Under the pieces are notes generated by a model that made no database searches, was not told the DNA's origin, and saw only the letters and a list, made by a program, of their open reading frames with translations. DNA of 64,000 nt from BD2-11 sp965221785 (GTDB lineage Bacteria; Gemmatimonadota; Gemmatimonadetes; Longimicrobiales; Gaopeijiaceae), in the NCBI GenBank assembly GCA_965221785.1, contig CBDCSR010000003.1, positions 558,001 to 622,000 of the forward strand, read 5' to 3'. This document shows positions 24,314 through 32,527 of the stretch, piece after piece. The translations under genes were made by a program, and so were the position numbers. Every line of letters starts with the position of its first letter. Positions within the stretch are counted from its first letter, which is position 1.

Positions 24314-25860
24314 CGAATCAGGACGGCCCCGACGCACAGGGTGAATTCCCGATTCGCCTTGCGTGCGTCGACACGGGGTCGAACGGAATCCGGTTCATGG
24401 CCGTGGAGTTCACCTCCCCGGCCAGGTACACCACGCTCCATTCGGAGCGGGTGCCGATTCGGCTGGGGCACCAGGTGTTCCTCACCGGGCGACTGGCTCC
24501 GGAGACCATGGACGCCACGGTCGAGGCGTTCCAGCGCTTCCGGGGATACCTGAAGCAATTCGACATCGAGCACTACCGGGCGGTCGCGACCAGTGCCGTG
24601 CGCGAAGCGCGCAACGGGCCGCTCCTCGTCGAGAGGATCGCACGCGAGACCGGGATCCGGCTGAAGGCCATCACCGGATCCGAGGAGGCGAGGCTGGTGC
24701 ACCTGGCGGTGGCTGCGCGCATCGGCCTGGAAGGCGGCCGGTGGCTGCTCGTGGACCTGGGCGGCGGCAGCGTGGAGCTGTCGCTGGTGGACGACTCGGG
24801 CATGCTGTGGAGCGAAACCCACTCGATGGGCTCGGTCCGTCTGCTGGAACGGCTGGCCGAACCCGGAAACGAGCCCGGGGCGTTTCAGCGACTGCTCTCC
24901 GAGTATGTGGCGGTCATGAATATTCCGGCGCCCGCGCAATACTGGCAGCCGACCGGGTTCATCGGCTGCGGAGGAAACATCGAGGCACTGGCCGCGCTGG
25001 CCGCCCCCGGCAAGGCCAAGGACGGTGTCAGCCGGCTGCCCGTCTCGGGCCTGGATTCCGCCATCGGGCTCCTCGCGCGGCTTTCGTATTCGGAGCGCGT
25101 CGAACAACTGGGGCTGAGGCACGACCGCGCCGACGTCATATTGCCCGCAGCAGTCGTCTTCAGGCGACTGGCCGAACTCACCGGCACCCGGGAGATCCTG
25201 GTTCCGCACATCGGAGTGAAGGAGGGCGTCACGCTCGACCTGATGGCGGACCTGAACTCCCGGGCCACGAACGACACCCGGCGGGAAAGGCAGCTCACCC
25301 AGGCGGCGGTATCGTTCGGGCGCCGCTACATGTTCGACGAAGCCCATGGCCGTCATGTCGCAAGGCTGGCGGTCAGCGTGTTCGACCAGCTCGAGTCCCT
25401 GCACGGACAGGGGGCCCATGCACGGCATCTCCTGAACGTTGCGGCAATCCTGCACGATATCGGCGTGTTCGTCGCGATGAAAAAGCACCACAAACACACG
25501 CTCTATATTCTCGGCAACTCGGAAATACCGGGCCTTTCGACGCGCGAGATGGCAATTGTGGGGAACGTTGCGCGCTACCATCGCAAGAGCCATCCGAGGT
25601 CGCATCACCGGCCATATGCGTCGCTCGCCCCCGGGGATCGTGTGCTGGTCGACCACCTGGGCGCGATCCTGCGCCTGGTGGACGGGCTGGACCGGCAGCG
25701 CCGTCAGTTGATCCGCTCGGTCACGGCCACCCTGGACGGGCGCAGTCTTCGCCTGAGCGCCGACTGTGACGGCGACGTGCTGCTGGAGCGCTGGACCGTG
25801 GATCAGAAGAAAGGCCTCTTCGAGGAGACCTTTGGGCTCCGCGTCGTCATTGACTTCTGA
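24310..25860 (+). CDS. Ppx/GppA-family phosphatase with C-terminal HD domain
   Basis: This 516-residue protein would hydrolyse polyphosphate or pppGpp. The ASKHA-fold N-terminal half shows DTGSNGIRF, AVATSAVREARN, TGSEEARL and VDLGGGSVELSLV, the phosphate and nucleotide motifs of Ppx/GppA. The C-terminal half has HLLNVAAILHDIG and later RYHRKSHP, an HD-type helical domain as in E. coli Ppx. The ATG overlaps the lutC stop by four bases, so it belongs to the same run, although a link to lactate use is not obvious. Whether it is exopolyphosphatase or guanosine pentaphosphatase cannot be decided by motif. Confidence 0.88.
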   Translation: MTNQDGPDAQGEFPIRLACVDTGSNGIRFMAVEFTSPARYTTLHSERVPIRLGHQVFLTGRLAPETMDATVEAFQRFRGYLKQFDIEHYRAVATSAVREARNGPLLVERIARETGIRLKAITGSEEARLVHLAVAARIGLEGGRWLLVDLGGGSVELSLVDDSGMLWSETHSMGSVRLLERLAEPGNEPGAFQRLLSEYVAVMNIPAPAQYWQPTGFIGCGGNIEALAALAAPGKAKDGVSRLPVSGLDSAIGLLARLSYSERVEQLGLRHDRADVILPAAVVFRRLAELTGTREILVPHIGVKEGVTLDLMADLNSRATNDTRRERQLTQAAVSFGRRYMFDEAHGRHVARLAVSVFDQLESLHGQGAHARHLLNVAAILHDIGVFVAMKKHHKHTLYILGNSEIPGLSTREMAIVGNVARYHRKSHPRSHHRPYASLAPGDRVLVDHLGAILRLVDGLDRQRRQLIRSVTATLDGRSLRLSADCDGDVLLERWTVDQKKGLFEETFGLRVVIDF

Positions 25861-26009
25861 ACACGGTGACGCCGGGACATCCGCGCGCCGCGTAATCATA
25901 TTCGCATCAGCACTGATAGATATTGCGCGCCACTTTGTAAGACCTTATCGTTTGCGCTGGCAACCGATTTTCTGGCTGTTTCAATCGTCACATGGGGGAG
26001 AGTTGATCG

Positions 26010-26801
26010 ATGGTCGCGACCGACACTGAAGTTATGGGTTGGGTTGAGAAGCAACTGCAAGAAAACCCGGAAGTTACGGTAGACGAGCTGTTCGAGGGCG
26101 CGAAGGTCCTTCAGCCCGATGTGGCGGAACTGAACAAGCGCCAGTTTCACGCACGATATCCGCTTCAGGTGAAGCGGCGGGCCAGCAGGGCTGCGGCCGC
26201 GGCCGCGGCGGAAGCCGCTGCGGAAGCCGCACCCGAACCCGCGCCCGAACCCGAAACCGCGCCCGCACCCGAACCCGCGGAGGCCCCGGCCCCGGCGCCA
26301 GCGCCGGCCCCGGCCAGAGGCAAGACGACGACGGACTCCGAGGTCATGAGCTGGGTTGAGGGACAGCTGAAGGACAATCCCGACGTTACGGTGGACGAAC
26401 TGCTGGCAGGCGCGGTCAAACTGAACGCGGGAATCGCCGAGCTGACCAAGCGCCAGTTCCACGCGCGCTATCCACTTCAGGTGAAGCGGGCCGCCCGCCG
26501 GGCGGCGGATGCCGCGGCCGGCATCAAGCCCCGCCGCCGTCGTCGCCGCGCGCCTGCGGCTCCTGCGCCCGAGCCCGAGCCGGCAGCGGCTGCGCCCGCT
26601 CCTGCTCCCGAGCCTGCGCCCGAGCCCGAGCCGGCCCCGGAGCCCGAGCCGGCAGCAGCCCCGGCCCCCGCGGGCATCGACCGCGAAGCTGTGCGCAGGA
26701 TGATGTTCGACTTTGCGGCCGACATCACCGCGGCGGAAGACACGTCGGGCGTCGTGAAGGTGCTCGCGGCCCTGGACGACTACATCGACCGCATCGGTTA
26801 G
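26010..26801 (+). CDS. Tandem-domain Ala/Pro/Glu-rich protein of unknown function
   Basis: The 263-residue protein contains two copies of a roughly 55-residue domain (residues of about 4-60 and 107-162). They share EVMxWVExQLxxNPxVTVDEL, AELxKRQFHARYPLQVKR and an Ala/Arg tail. The copies are joined by an Ala/Pro/Glu linker. The second copy is followed by an Arg-rich patch (KPRRRRRRAP), a long Ala/Pro/Glu stretch and a C-terminal helix (DREAVRRMMFDFAADITAAE). The charge pattern would suit nucleic-acid binding, but this is inference. An AT-rich leader (25861-26009) probably holds its promoter. A GGGGGAGAG ribosome site precedes the ATG. Confidence 0.65.
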   Translation: MVATDTEVMGWVEKQLQENPEVTVDELFEGAKVLQPDVAELNKRQFHARYPLQVKRRASRAAAAAAAEAAAEAAPEPAPEPETAPAPEPAEAPAPAPAPAPARGKTTTDSEVMSWVEGQLKDNPDVTVDELLAGAVKLNAGIAELTKRQFHARYPLQVKRAARRAADAAAGIKPRRRRRRAPAAPAPEPEPAAAAPAPAPEPAPEPEPAPEPEPAAAPAPAGIDREAVRRMMFDFAADITAAEDTSGVVKVLAALDDYIDRIG

Positions 26802-26855
26802 CGGTCCCCGGGCTGCCGGCAGTCCGTCACATCCGGGCTGCCGGCCGGGTCGCGG

Positions 26856-29800
26856 CTACCCCTCGCCCGCGCCTTTCCCGGTCCGCTCGGACAGCACCAT
26901 GATGGCGCGAACCGCCACCGCCAGCCCCGACAGCGTGAGGGTGCTCTCGGCGCGCAGCTCCGTGAGCAGCTCGCCGAAGTAGGCCACCTCCCGGCTGCGC
27001 AACGCGGTCAGGACGTGCGCCACGCCGCCCGGTTGCGCGTCCCGCCCGGCCGCCGCGGCCGCCGAGAAGTTGGCGATCCGGTGGTGCGCGCGCGTCAGGT
27101 CGTCGTTCAGCGCCCGCGCGGCGCGCTGCTCCCAGCGTTCATCCCGCGCGCACTCGTCGATCGCATGGCGGAGCCAGGGAATCTCCAGCAGCTCCGAAAC
27201 CGCGTAGTACGCCCGCGCCGCGTACACCGGCGCCGTCCGCGTGTCCCGCGCCACACGCAGGATGTCCATCAGCTGGTCCAGGAAGCGCAGCGTGGCCAGC
27301 GCGGGCGCGATCTCTGCTGCCGGCCCGGCCTCCTGGATCTCCGACACCAGGCGCTCGAAGGTAAGCCTGTCCTCCCCGCTCACCACGTCGGGGAAGATGC
27401 GCTGCAGCTCGCGCAGGGTACTGAAGTTCTCCCCGACCAGGCTTTCGATCTCCTCGCGCTCGGCGTTCCCCAGCACCCAGCGAGTCGTGCGGTCCAGCAC
27501 CCCGCCGAGCCCCACATACCACCGGTACGCGACCGCCGTCCCCGCCTCGCGCTCCCGCTCCCGCAGATCCGCGATGAGCTGCCGGTGTCCCGAGAGCCGG
27601 GAGGCGACCAGCCAGGCCCGCGCCACCTCGTCCGCCGAAGCCCCTGAGTCGCGCATCATGCGATGCACGAATCCGGCGCCCATCAGATCCACGAGGTCGT
27701 TGGTGAGCTGGCTGGCCACGATCTCGCGCCCCAGGCGGTGGGCAGCCAGACCGGACTCCCCCGCGGCGTCGACGGCGACCAGCGGGAAATAGCGCGCCAG
27801 GTAGCCGCCCGCGACCGGGTCGTCGATGAGCGTCCCCTTCAGCAGGCGGCGCATCAGGTGGAGCTTGGCGTGCGCGAGCAGCACGCACAGTTCCGGCCGC
27901 GTCAGGCGCGAGCCGGTCTCGTCCCGCTCCAGCAACTGCTCCCAGGTGGGCAGATGCTCGCGGGAGCGGTCGAAGAAGCCATCCCTCTCCAGCTCCGAGA
28001 TGAGCTGGCGAAAGTCGTCGACTCCCTCGCGGGCGCGCTGCAGGTCGAGCGACACCGCCAGGCTCTGCGAGGCGTTGTCGAGCAGCACCTGGTCGCAAAC
28101 GGATTCCGCCAGGTCGCGCAGCATGCGGTTGCGCTCTGCTCCCGTCATGCGCCCGTCCTCCACCACCGCGTTGAGCAGGATCTTGAGGTTGACCTCGCGG
28201 TCCGACAGGGAAACGCCGCCTGAATTGTCGAGCGCGTCCACGTTCAGGCGCCCACCGGCCAGCGCGAACTCGGTGCGCGCCCTCTGCGTGAGCCCGAGAT
28301 TGCCGCCCTCGCCCACGACCTTGACGCGCAGCTCGCCGGCATCCACCCGCACCGGGACGTTGGAGGGATCGGCGACGTCGGCGTGGGTTTCGTCCGAGGC
28401 CTTCACGTAGGTGCCGATTCCCCCGTTCCAGAGCAGCTCGGCGTCGGCCTGGAGCACGAGCCGGACCAGCTCCTCGCCGCTCACCTTTCCGGGATCCCGC
28501 GAAATGCCCAGGGCCGCGCGCGCCTCGGGAGAGAGCTCGACCTCCTTGGAGCCCCGCCGCACGATGATGCCGCCGGGGCTCATCACGCTCGCGTCGTAGT
28601 CCGCCCACGAGGAGCCGGGCTTGTGGAACAGCCTCTCCCTCTCCTTGAAGGATGCGCGCGGGTCGGGGTCGGGATCGATGAAGATGTGCCGGTGGTCGAA
28701 GGCCGCAATCAGCCGGATGTGCGGCGAGAGCAGCATGCCGTTGCCGAACACGTCGCCGCTCATGTCCCCGATGCCCACCACGGTGAAGGACTCCGACTGA
28801 ATGTCCTTGCCCATCTCCCGGAAGTGGCGCTTCACGCACTCCCACGCGCCGCGCGCCGTAATCGACAGCTCCTTGTGGTCGTATCCGTTCGAGCCTCCGG
28901 AGGCGAAGGCGTCGCCCAGCCAGAAGCGGTAGTTGTCCGCAACCGCGTTCGCGATGTCGGAGAAACCGGCCGTGCCCTTGTCCGCGGCCACCACCAGATA
29001 GGGATCGGGGTCGTCGTAGCAGACCACGTCGTCGGGAGCGACCGGCGTGCCCTCGCGCAGGTTGTCGGTCAGGTCGAGGAGTCCCCGCATGAGAGTCCGG
29101 TACTGCCGTTCGACCTCGCTTCGGGTCGCAACCGAGAGGGACGGCTGGTCGAGGATGACGAAGCCGCCCTTGGAACCGGCGGGGACGATCACCGAGTTCT
29201 TGACGATCTGGGTTTCCGCGAGCCCCAGCACCTCGGTGCGGAAGTCGTCCGGCCGGTCGCTGTAGCGGATGCCTCCCCGGGCGACGCGCGCGCCGCGCAG
29301 GTGCACGCCCTCCATCCGGGCTGAGCGCACCCACGCCTCGCAGAGGAGACTGGTGCGGGTCAGCGAGGTCAGCGCGCGCGCCATCACCTTGAACGACATG
29401 TACGGAACGCCGCCCGACCGCCGCGCCGGCGTGCTCCCCCCGGTCGCGTAGTAGTTCGTGCGCACGGTGGCCCCGATCAGCGTCAGCAGATGGCGCAGGG
29501 CGCGGTCGTCGCTCAGCAGGTAGACGTCGTCCAGGGCGGCGAGCAACTTGGCGCGCATTGCTCCCATGTCGGCCTTCCGGCTCCCGCGCGCCCGGTCCCC
29601 GGGTCGGAAGCGGGCCTCGAAGAAGGCGAAGAGCAGCCGCGCGATGCGGGGATAGTTGAGGAGGGCATCGACGATGGAGTCCCGGCTGGGCACCGCGCCG
29701 AGCTGGAAGGCGTAGCTCGAGTAGGCCCGCAACACCTCCACTTCCCGCCAGGCCAGTCCCGCGGCCGGCACCAGCGCGTTGAGCCGGTCGTTGGTGGCGT

Positions 29801-31775
29801 CGCCGGCGCTCACCGCCAGGATGGCGTCCACCAGGGGAGGGCCGACCTCCGCGAGATCGAGCGGCGACTTGCCGGAGGTCTGGACGGCGAAGGTGTGGAC
29901 GGCGCCTTCGGGCACTCCGGATCCCCGGAGCTGGGCCGGCTTCTCCGCGATCACCCGCAGCCCCGCGTTTTCGAGGATGGGCATGAAGTGCGACAGAACC
30001 AGGCGGGGCCCGAGCCGGTAGAGGCGCAGCTCGGTCACCCGGTCGCCCGGCGCCACGGCGCTGTCCTCCGGGTTGGAGAGCGCGATGGACAGGTTGCGCC
30101 CGTCGGCCACCATCCCCTCGAGCTGCAGGATGTCCCGGGCGGCCACGTCGGGGTCGGCGATAGCCCGGTAGTCCGCGCCGAAGCCGGTGGCGTAGCGGTG
30201 GGCAAGGCGACGCGCCTCGTTCCGCGGCCTGACCTGTCCCAGCTCGTCGCCCACCCGGTCGGTCCAGTCGCGCGTGAGCTCCTGCACGAGCCGCTTGAGC
30301 TCGACGTCGGTGACCACGTCCAGCAGCTCGGGGCGCACCCGCAGGTAGAAGTGGAGCCGGGCCTGCTCTCCGCCGCCCATCGCCAGATGATAGTTCAGGA
30401 CCTCGCCGTCGAGGGCGTTGACGAACGCGGCCTCGATCGCCTTGCGCGCCTTGGCGGAGAACTTCTCGCGCGGGATGATGACCATGAACGAGGCGCCCCG
30501 GCGGAGCCGGTCCTCCCGGCGGGTCACCTGCACCCCCGTGGTGTGGTACGAGGTCAGCGCCGTTCTTACGTCCTTGGCGATTTCCCGCGCCGAGCTGAGG
30601 AAGAGCTCCTCCTTCGGCATCGAGTTGAAGATCGTGTTGATCTCCTTGTAGTCGTGGGCTCCCTTCTGAGCCCCGGCGTCCGCCAGGATCCAGCGCAGTT
30701 TCTGACGCAGGATGGGAATTCTGTCCGCGTGGTCGCCGTACGCCTTCGAGGTGAAAAGCCCGAGAAAGCGTTCCTCTCCCACCTGTCGCCCCTCGGCATC
30801 CAGCTTCTTGACGCCGATGTAGTCCATGTGCGCCAGCCGGTGCACGGTGGAACGGGCGTTGGTCTTGCCGATGAGCAGCAGGGGGCCGTCGGCGAGGAGC
30901 TGCCGCAGGGTGCCGGGCATGGATGCCAGGGGAACCGGGTTCACGAAGCCCGAACGCTCTTCGTCACGCAGGATGCCGAGGCCGGAAGCGCGCTCCACCA
31001 TCACATGGGGCTCGCCCGTGTCCGGGTCGTCGGCGATGTCGTAGCGCCGGTGGCCGAGGAAGACGAAGCCGTCGTCGCGCAGCCAGGCGAGGAAGGCCCG
31101 GATCTCGTCGAGTTCGCCGGCGAGGTCGGGCAGATGGCGGGCCCGGGCCTCCAGCGTCCTCATGGACCGGTCCAGCGCAGCCAGCATGGGCCGGAAGTCG
31201 TCGGTGGCGCGCACCACGTCCTCGAGACGCTGTTCGAGTTCCTCCTGAAGCGACTGGAGGACGGCGGGATCGGTCACGCGCGAGATCTCGCAGTGGATGA
31301 GCGATTCCCGCTCTTCCGCGTCCGCGGGCGGCACGATGCGCAGGATGCGGCCCTCGCGACGCACGATTCCCAGGAGCGGGTAGATGAAGTGCTCGATGGT
31401 GAGGTCCCGCGAGTGCAGGTGCTCGCGGATCGAGTCGACGATGAAGGGGCGCTCGCCGACGTTGGTGCGGATCACGGTCACGGGAGCCCGCCGCCCTCCC
31501 GGCTCGGCGGCGGGGTTGAAGACGCGCACGTCCACCCGGTCCGGGCGGCTCGCCTGCAGGAACGCGAAGGCGTCCGCCGTCAGCCGCGCGAGCTCCACCG
31601 GGTTCCGCTCGCGGAGATAGAGGGCCGGCGCCCTGGCGAGGAAGAGCCGCGCGAAGTCAGCCGCGAGCTCGGCTTCCCCGTAGGGGAGGACGCGCCGGAG
31701 GCGGCTGCGGACGTCGTCGATAACGGTTGATGTATCCCCCGCGCGGGGCATGACTTCGGTATCTGTGTCGTTCAT
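26856..31775 (-). CDS. gdhB: Large-type NAD-specific glutamate dehydrogenase
   Basis: At 1,639 residues this matches the 180-kDa (GDH180, large type) NAD-dependent class, which oxidises glutamate to 2-oxoglutarate plus ammonia and so supports growth on amino acids. The core contains ARGGIRYSDRPDDFRTEVLG, VPAGSKGGFVI, GIGDMSGDVFGNGM and NGGIGTYVK, all typical of this class. The N-terminal third has ACT-like regulatory segments (RTNVGERPFIVDSIREHL). Its ATG overlaps the stop of the upstream glycosyltransferase in an ATGA. The 2-oxoglutarate product would feed the SucA-type enzyme at 37.0 kb. The frame is intact throughout. Confidence 0.93.
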   Translation of the reverse strand: MNDTDTEVMPRAGDTSTVIDDVRSRLRRVLPYGEAELAADFARLFLARAPALYLRERNPVELARLTADAFAFLQASRPDRVDVRVFNPAAEPGGRRAPVTVIRTNVGERPFIVDSIREHLHSRDLTIEHFIYPLLGIVRREGRILRIVPPADAEERESLIHCEISRVTDPAVLQSLQEELEQRLEDVVRATDDFRPMLAALDRSMRTLEARARHLPDLAGELDEIRAFLAWLRDDGFVFLGHRRYDIADDPDTGEPHVMVERASGLGILRDEERSGFVNPVPLASMPGTLRQLLADGPLLLIGKTNARSTVHRLAHMDYIGVKKLDAEGRQVGEERFLGLFTSKAYGDHADRIPILRQKLRWILADAGAQKGAHDYKEINTIFNSMPKEELFLSSAREIAKDVRTALTSYHTTGVQVTRREDRLRRGASFMVIIPREKFSAKARKAIEAAFVNALDGEVLNYHLAMGGGEQARLHFYLRVRPELLDVVTDVELKRLVQELTRDWTDRVGDELGQVRPRNEARRLAHRYATGFGADYRAIADPDVAARDILQLEGMVADGRNLSIALSNPEDSAVAPGDRVTELRLYRLGPRLVLSHFMPILENAGLRVIAEKPAQLRGSGVPEGAVHTFAVQTSGKSPLDLAEVGPPLVDAILAVSAGDATNDRLNALVPAAGLAWREVEVLRAYSSYAFQLGAVPSRDSIVDALLNYPRIARLLFAFFEARFRPGDRARGSRKADMGAMRAKLLAALDDVYLLSDDRALRHLLTLIGATVRTNYYATGGSTPARRSGGVPYMSFKVMARALTSLTRTSLLCEAWVRSARMEGVHLRGARVARGGIRYSDRPDDFRTEVLGLAETQIVKNSVIVPAGSKGGFVILDQPSLSVATRSEVERQYRTLMRGLLDLTDNLREGTPVAPDDVVCYDDPDPYLVVAADKGTAGFSDIANAVADNYRFWLGDAFASGGSNGYDHKELSITARGAWECVKRHFREMGKDIQSESFTVVGIGDMSGDVFGNGMLLSPHIRLIAAFDHRHIFIDPDPDPRASFKERERLFHKPGSSWADYDASVMSPGGIIVRRGSKEVELSPEARAALGISRDPGKVSGEELVRLVLQADAELLWNGGIGTYVKASDETHADVADPSNVPVRVDAGELRVKVVGEGGNLGLTQRARTEFALAGGRLNVDALDNSGGVSLSDREVNLKILLNAVVEDGRMTGAERNRMLRDLAESVCDQVLLDNASQSLAVSLDLQRAREGVDDFRQLISELERDGFFDRSREHLPTWEQLLERDETGSRLTRPELCVLLAHAKLHLMRRLLKGTLIDDPVAGGYLARYFPLVAVDAAGESGLAAHRLGREIVASQLTNDLVDLMGAGFVHRMMRDSGASADEVARAWLVASRLSGHRQLIADLREREREAGTAVAYRWYVGLGGVLDRTTRWVLGNAEREEIESLVGENFSTLRELQRIFPDVVSGEDRLTFERLVSEIQEAGPAAEIAPALATLRFLDQLMDILRVARDTRTAPVYAARAYYAVSELLEIPWLRHAIDECARDERWEQRAARALNDDLTRAHHRIANFSAAAAAGRDAQPGGVAHVLTALRSREVAYFGELLTELRAESTLTLSGLAVAVRAIMVLSERTGKGAGEG

Positions 31776-32497
31776 CTGTATTGTCTCACGGACATCGATC
31801 TCTCGCGGGCGAGAGTATAGAACATCTTGGCGCCGGCCTTGAGCGAACCGCTCAGCGTGCCGCTGATCTTGGAAACACCTCCTGCCCGGCGAGTGTACGG
31901 GACGTCGATCTCGACGATGCGCTGGCGGAGTCGGCCGGCACGGATCTGCATCTGCAGGGTCCAGCCCCAGTCGCGGTCATCCATGTGCAGCTCGCACAGG
32001 CGATCGTAGCGAATGGCGCGGAAGGGAGGCATGTCGCGGAAGCGAAGGCCGAAGAGGAGGCGCGCGCACATGAGCACGACCCGGTTGCCCATGCGCGCGT
32101 GCAGCGGCACCCCGGGCGGGTCGCCGGTGCGCACCCCCAGCACCATGTCGGCCGCTCCCGAGCGGATGGGTTCGATCAGCCGGCCCAGCCCGGAGGGATC
32201 GTCGCTCCCGTCCGCGTCCAGGAAGACCACGATGTCCGGAGGGCGCCGGGCCAGGTGCCGCATGCCGGCCAGGCAGGCGGAGCCGTATCCGAGACGCGGC
32301 TCGGCCACCACGACCGCACCCAGTTCGCGCGCGATCCGGGGGGTGGCGTCCCGCGAGCCGTTGTCCGCGACCACGATTTCGTCGACCAGCCCGGCCGGCA
32401 GCGCGCGCATCACCGATGCGATGGTCGGCTCTTCGTCGAGCGCGGGGATGAGCACCGCGACGCGGCCGGCGGCGGGGGATGGCGGGGAAGGAGACAT
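31772..32497 (-). CDS. GT2 glycosyltransferase, polyprenol-phosphate type
   Basis: The 241-residue protein has the GT2 nucleotide-sugar motifs VLIPALDEEPTIASVM, VVADNGSRDAT and VVFLDADGSDDP. A C-terminal SGTLSGSLKAGAKMFYTL segment is typical of enzymes that glycosylate polyprenol phosphate. The ATG at 32497 precedes the fold; a longer frame upstream adds a non-conserved Arg-rich stretch. It is divergent from the GT-C enzyme 30 bp away, which is a likely user of the polyprenol-linked sugar. It overlaps the glutamate dehydrogenase start by four bases, an unusual coupling for unrelated functions. Confidence 0.82.
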   Translation of the reverse strand: MSPSPPSPAAGRVAVLIPALDEEPTIASVMRALPAGLVDEIVVADNGSRDATPRIARELGAVVVAEPRLGYGSACLAGMRHLARRPPDIVVFLDADGSDDPSGLGRLIEPIRSGAADMVLGVRTGDPPGVPLHARMGNRVVLMCARLLFGLRFRDMPPFRAIRYDRLCELHMDDRDWGWTLQMQIRAGRLRQRIVEIDVPYTRRAGGVSKISGTLSGSLKAGAKMFYTLARERSMSVRQYR

Positions 32498-32527
32498 TCC
32501 GGGCCTGCGCTCAGGAGCGCGCGAGCG

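Noticed and set aside
26200..26660. GC-rich imperfect repeats as a DNA-level microsatellite or CRISPR-like array
   Set aside because: They encode in-frame Ala/Pro/Glu linkers with varied codons and are not evenly spaced; no unique spacers are present.
29490..31730. A 746-codon frame antisense to the glutamate dehydrogenase
   Set aside because: The dehydrogenase frame contains all family blocks; the antisense frame is a composition effect.
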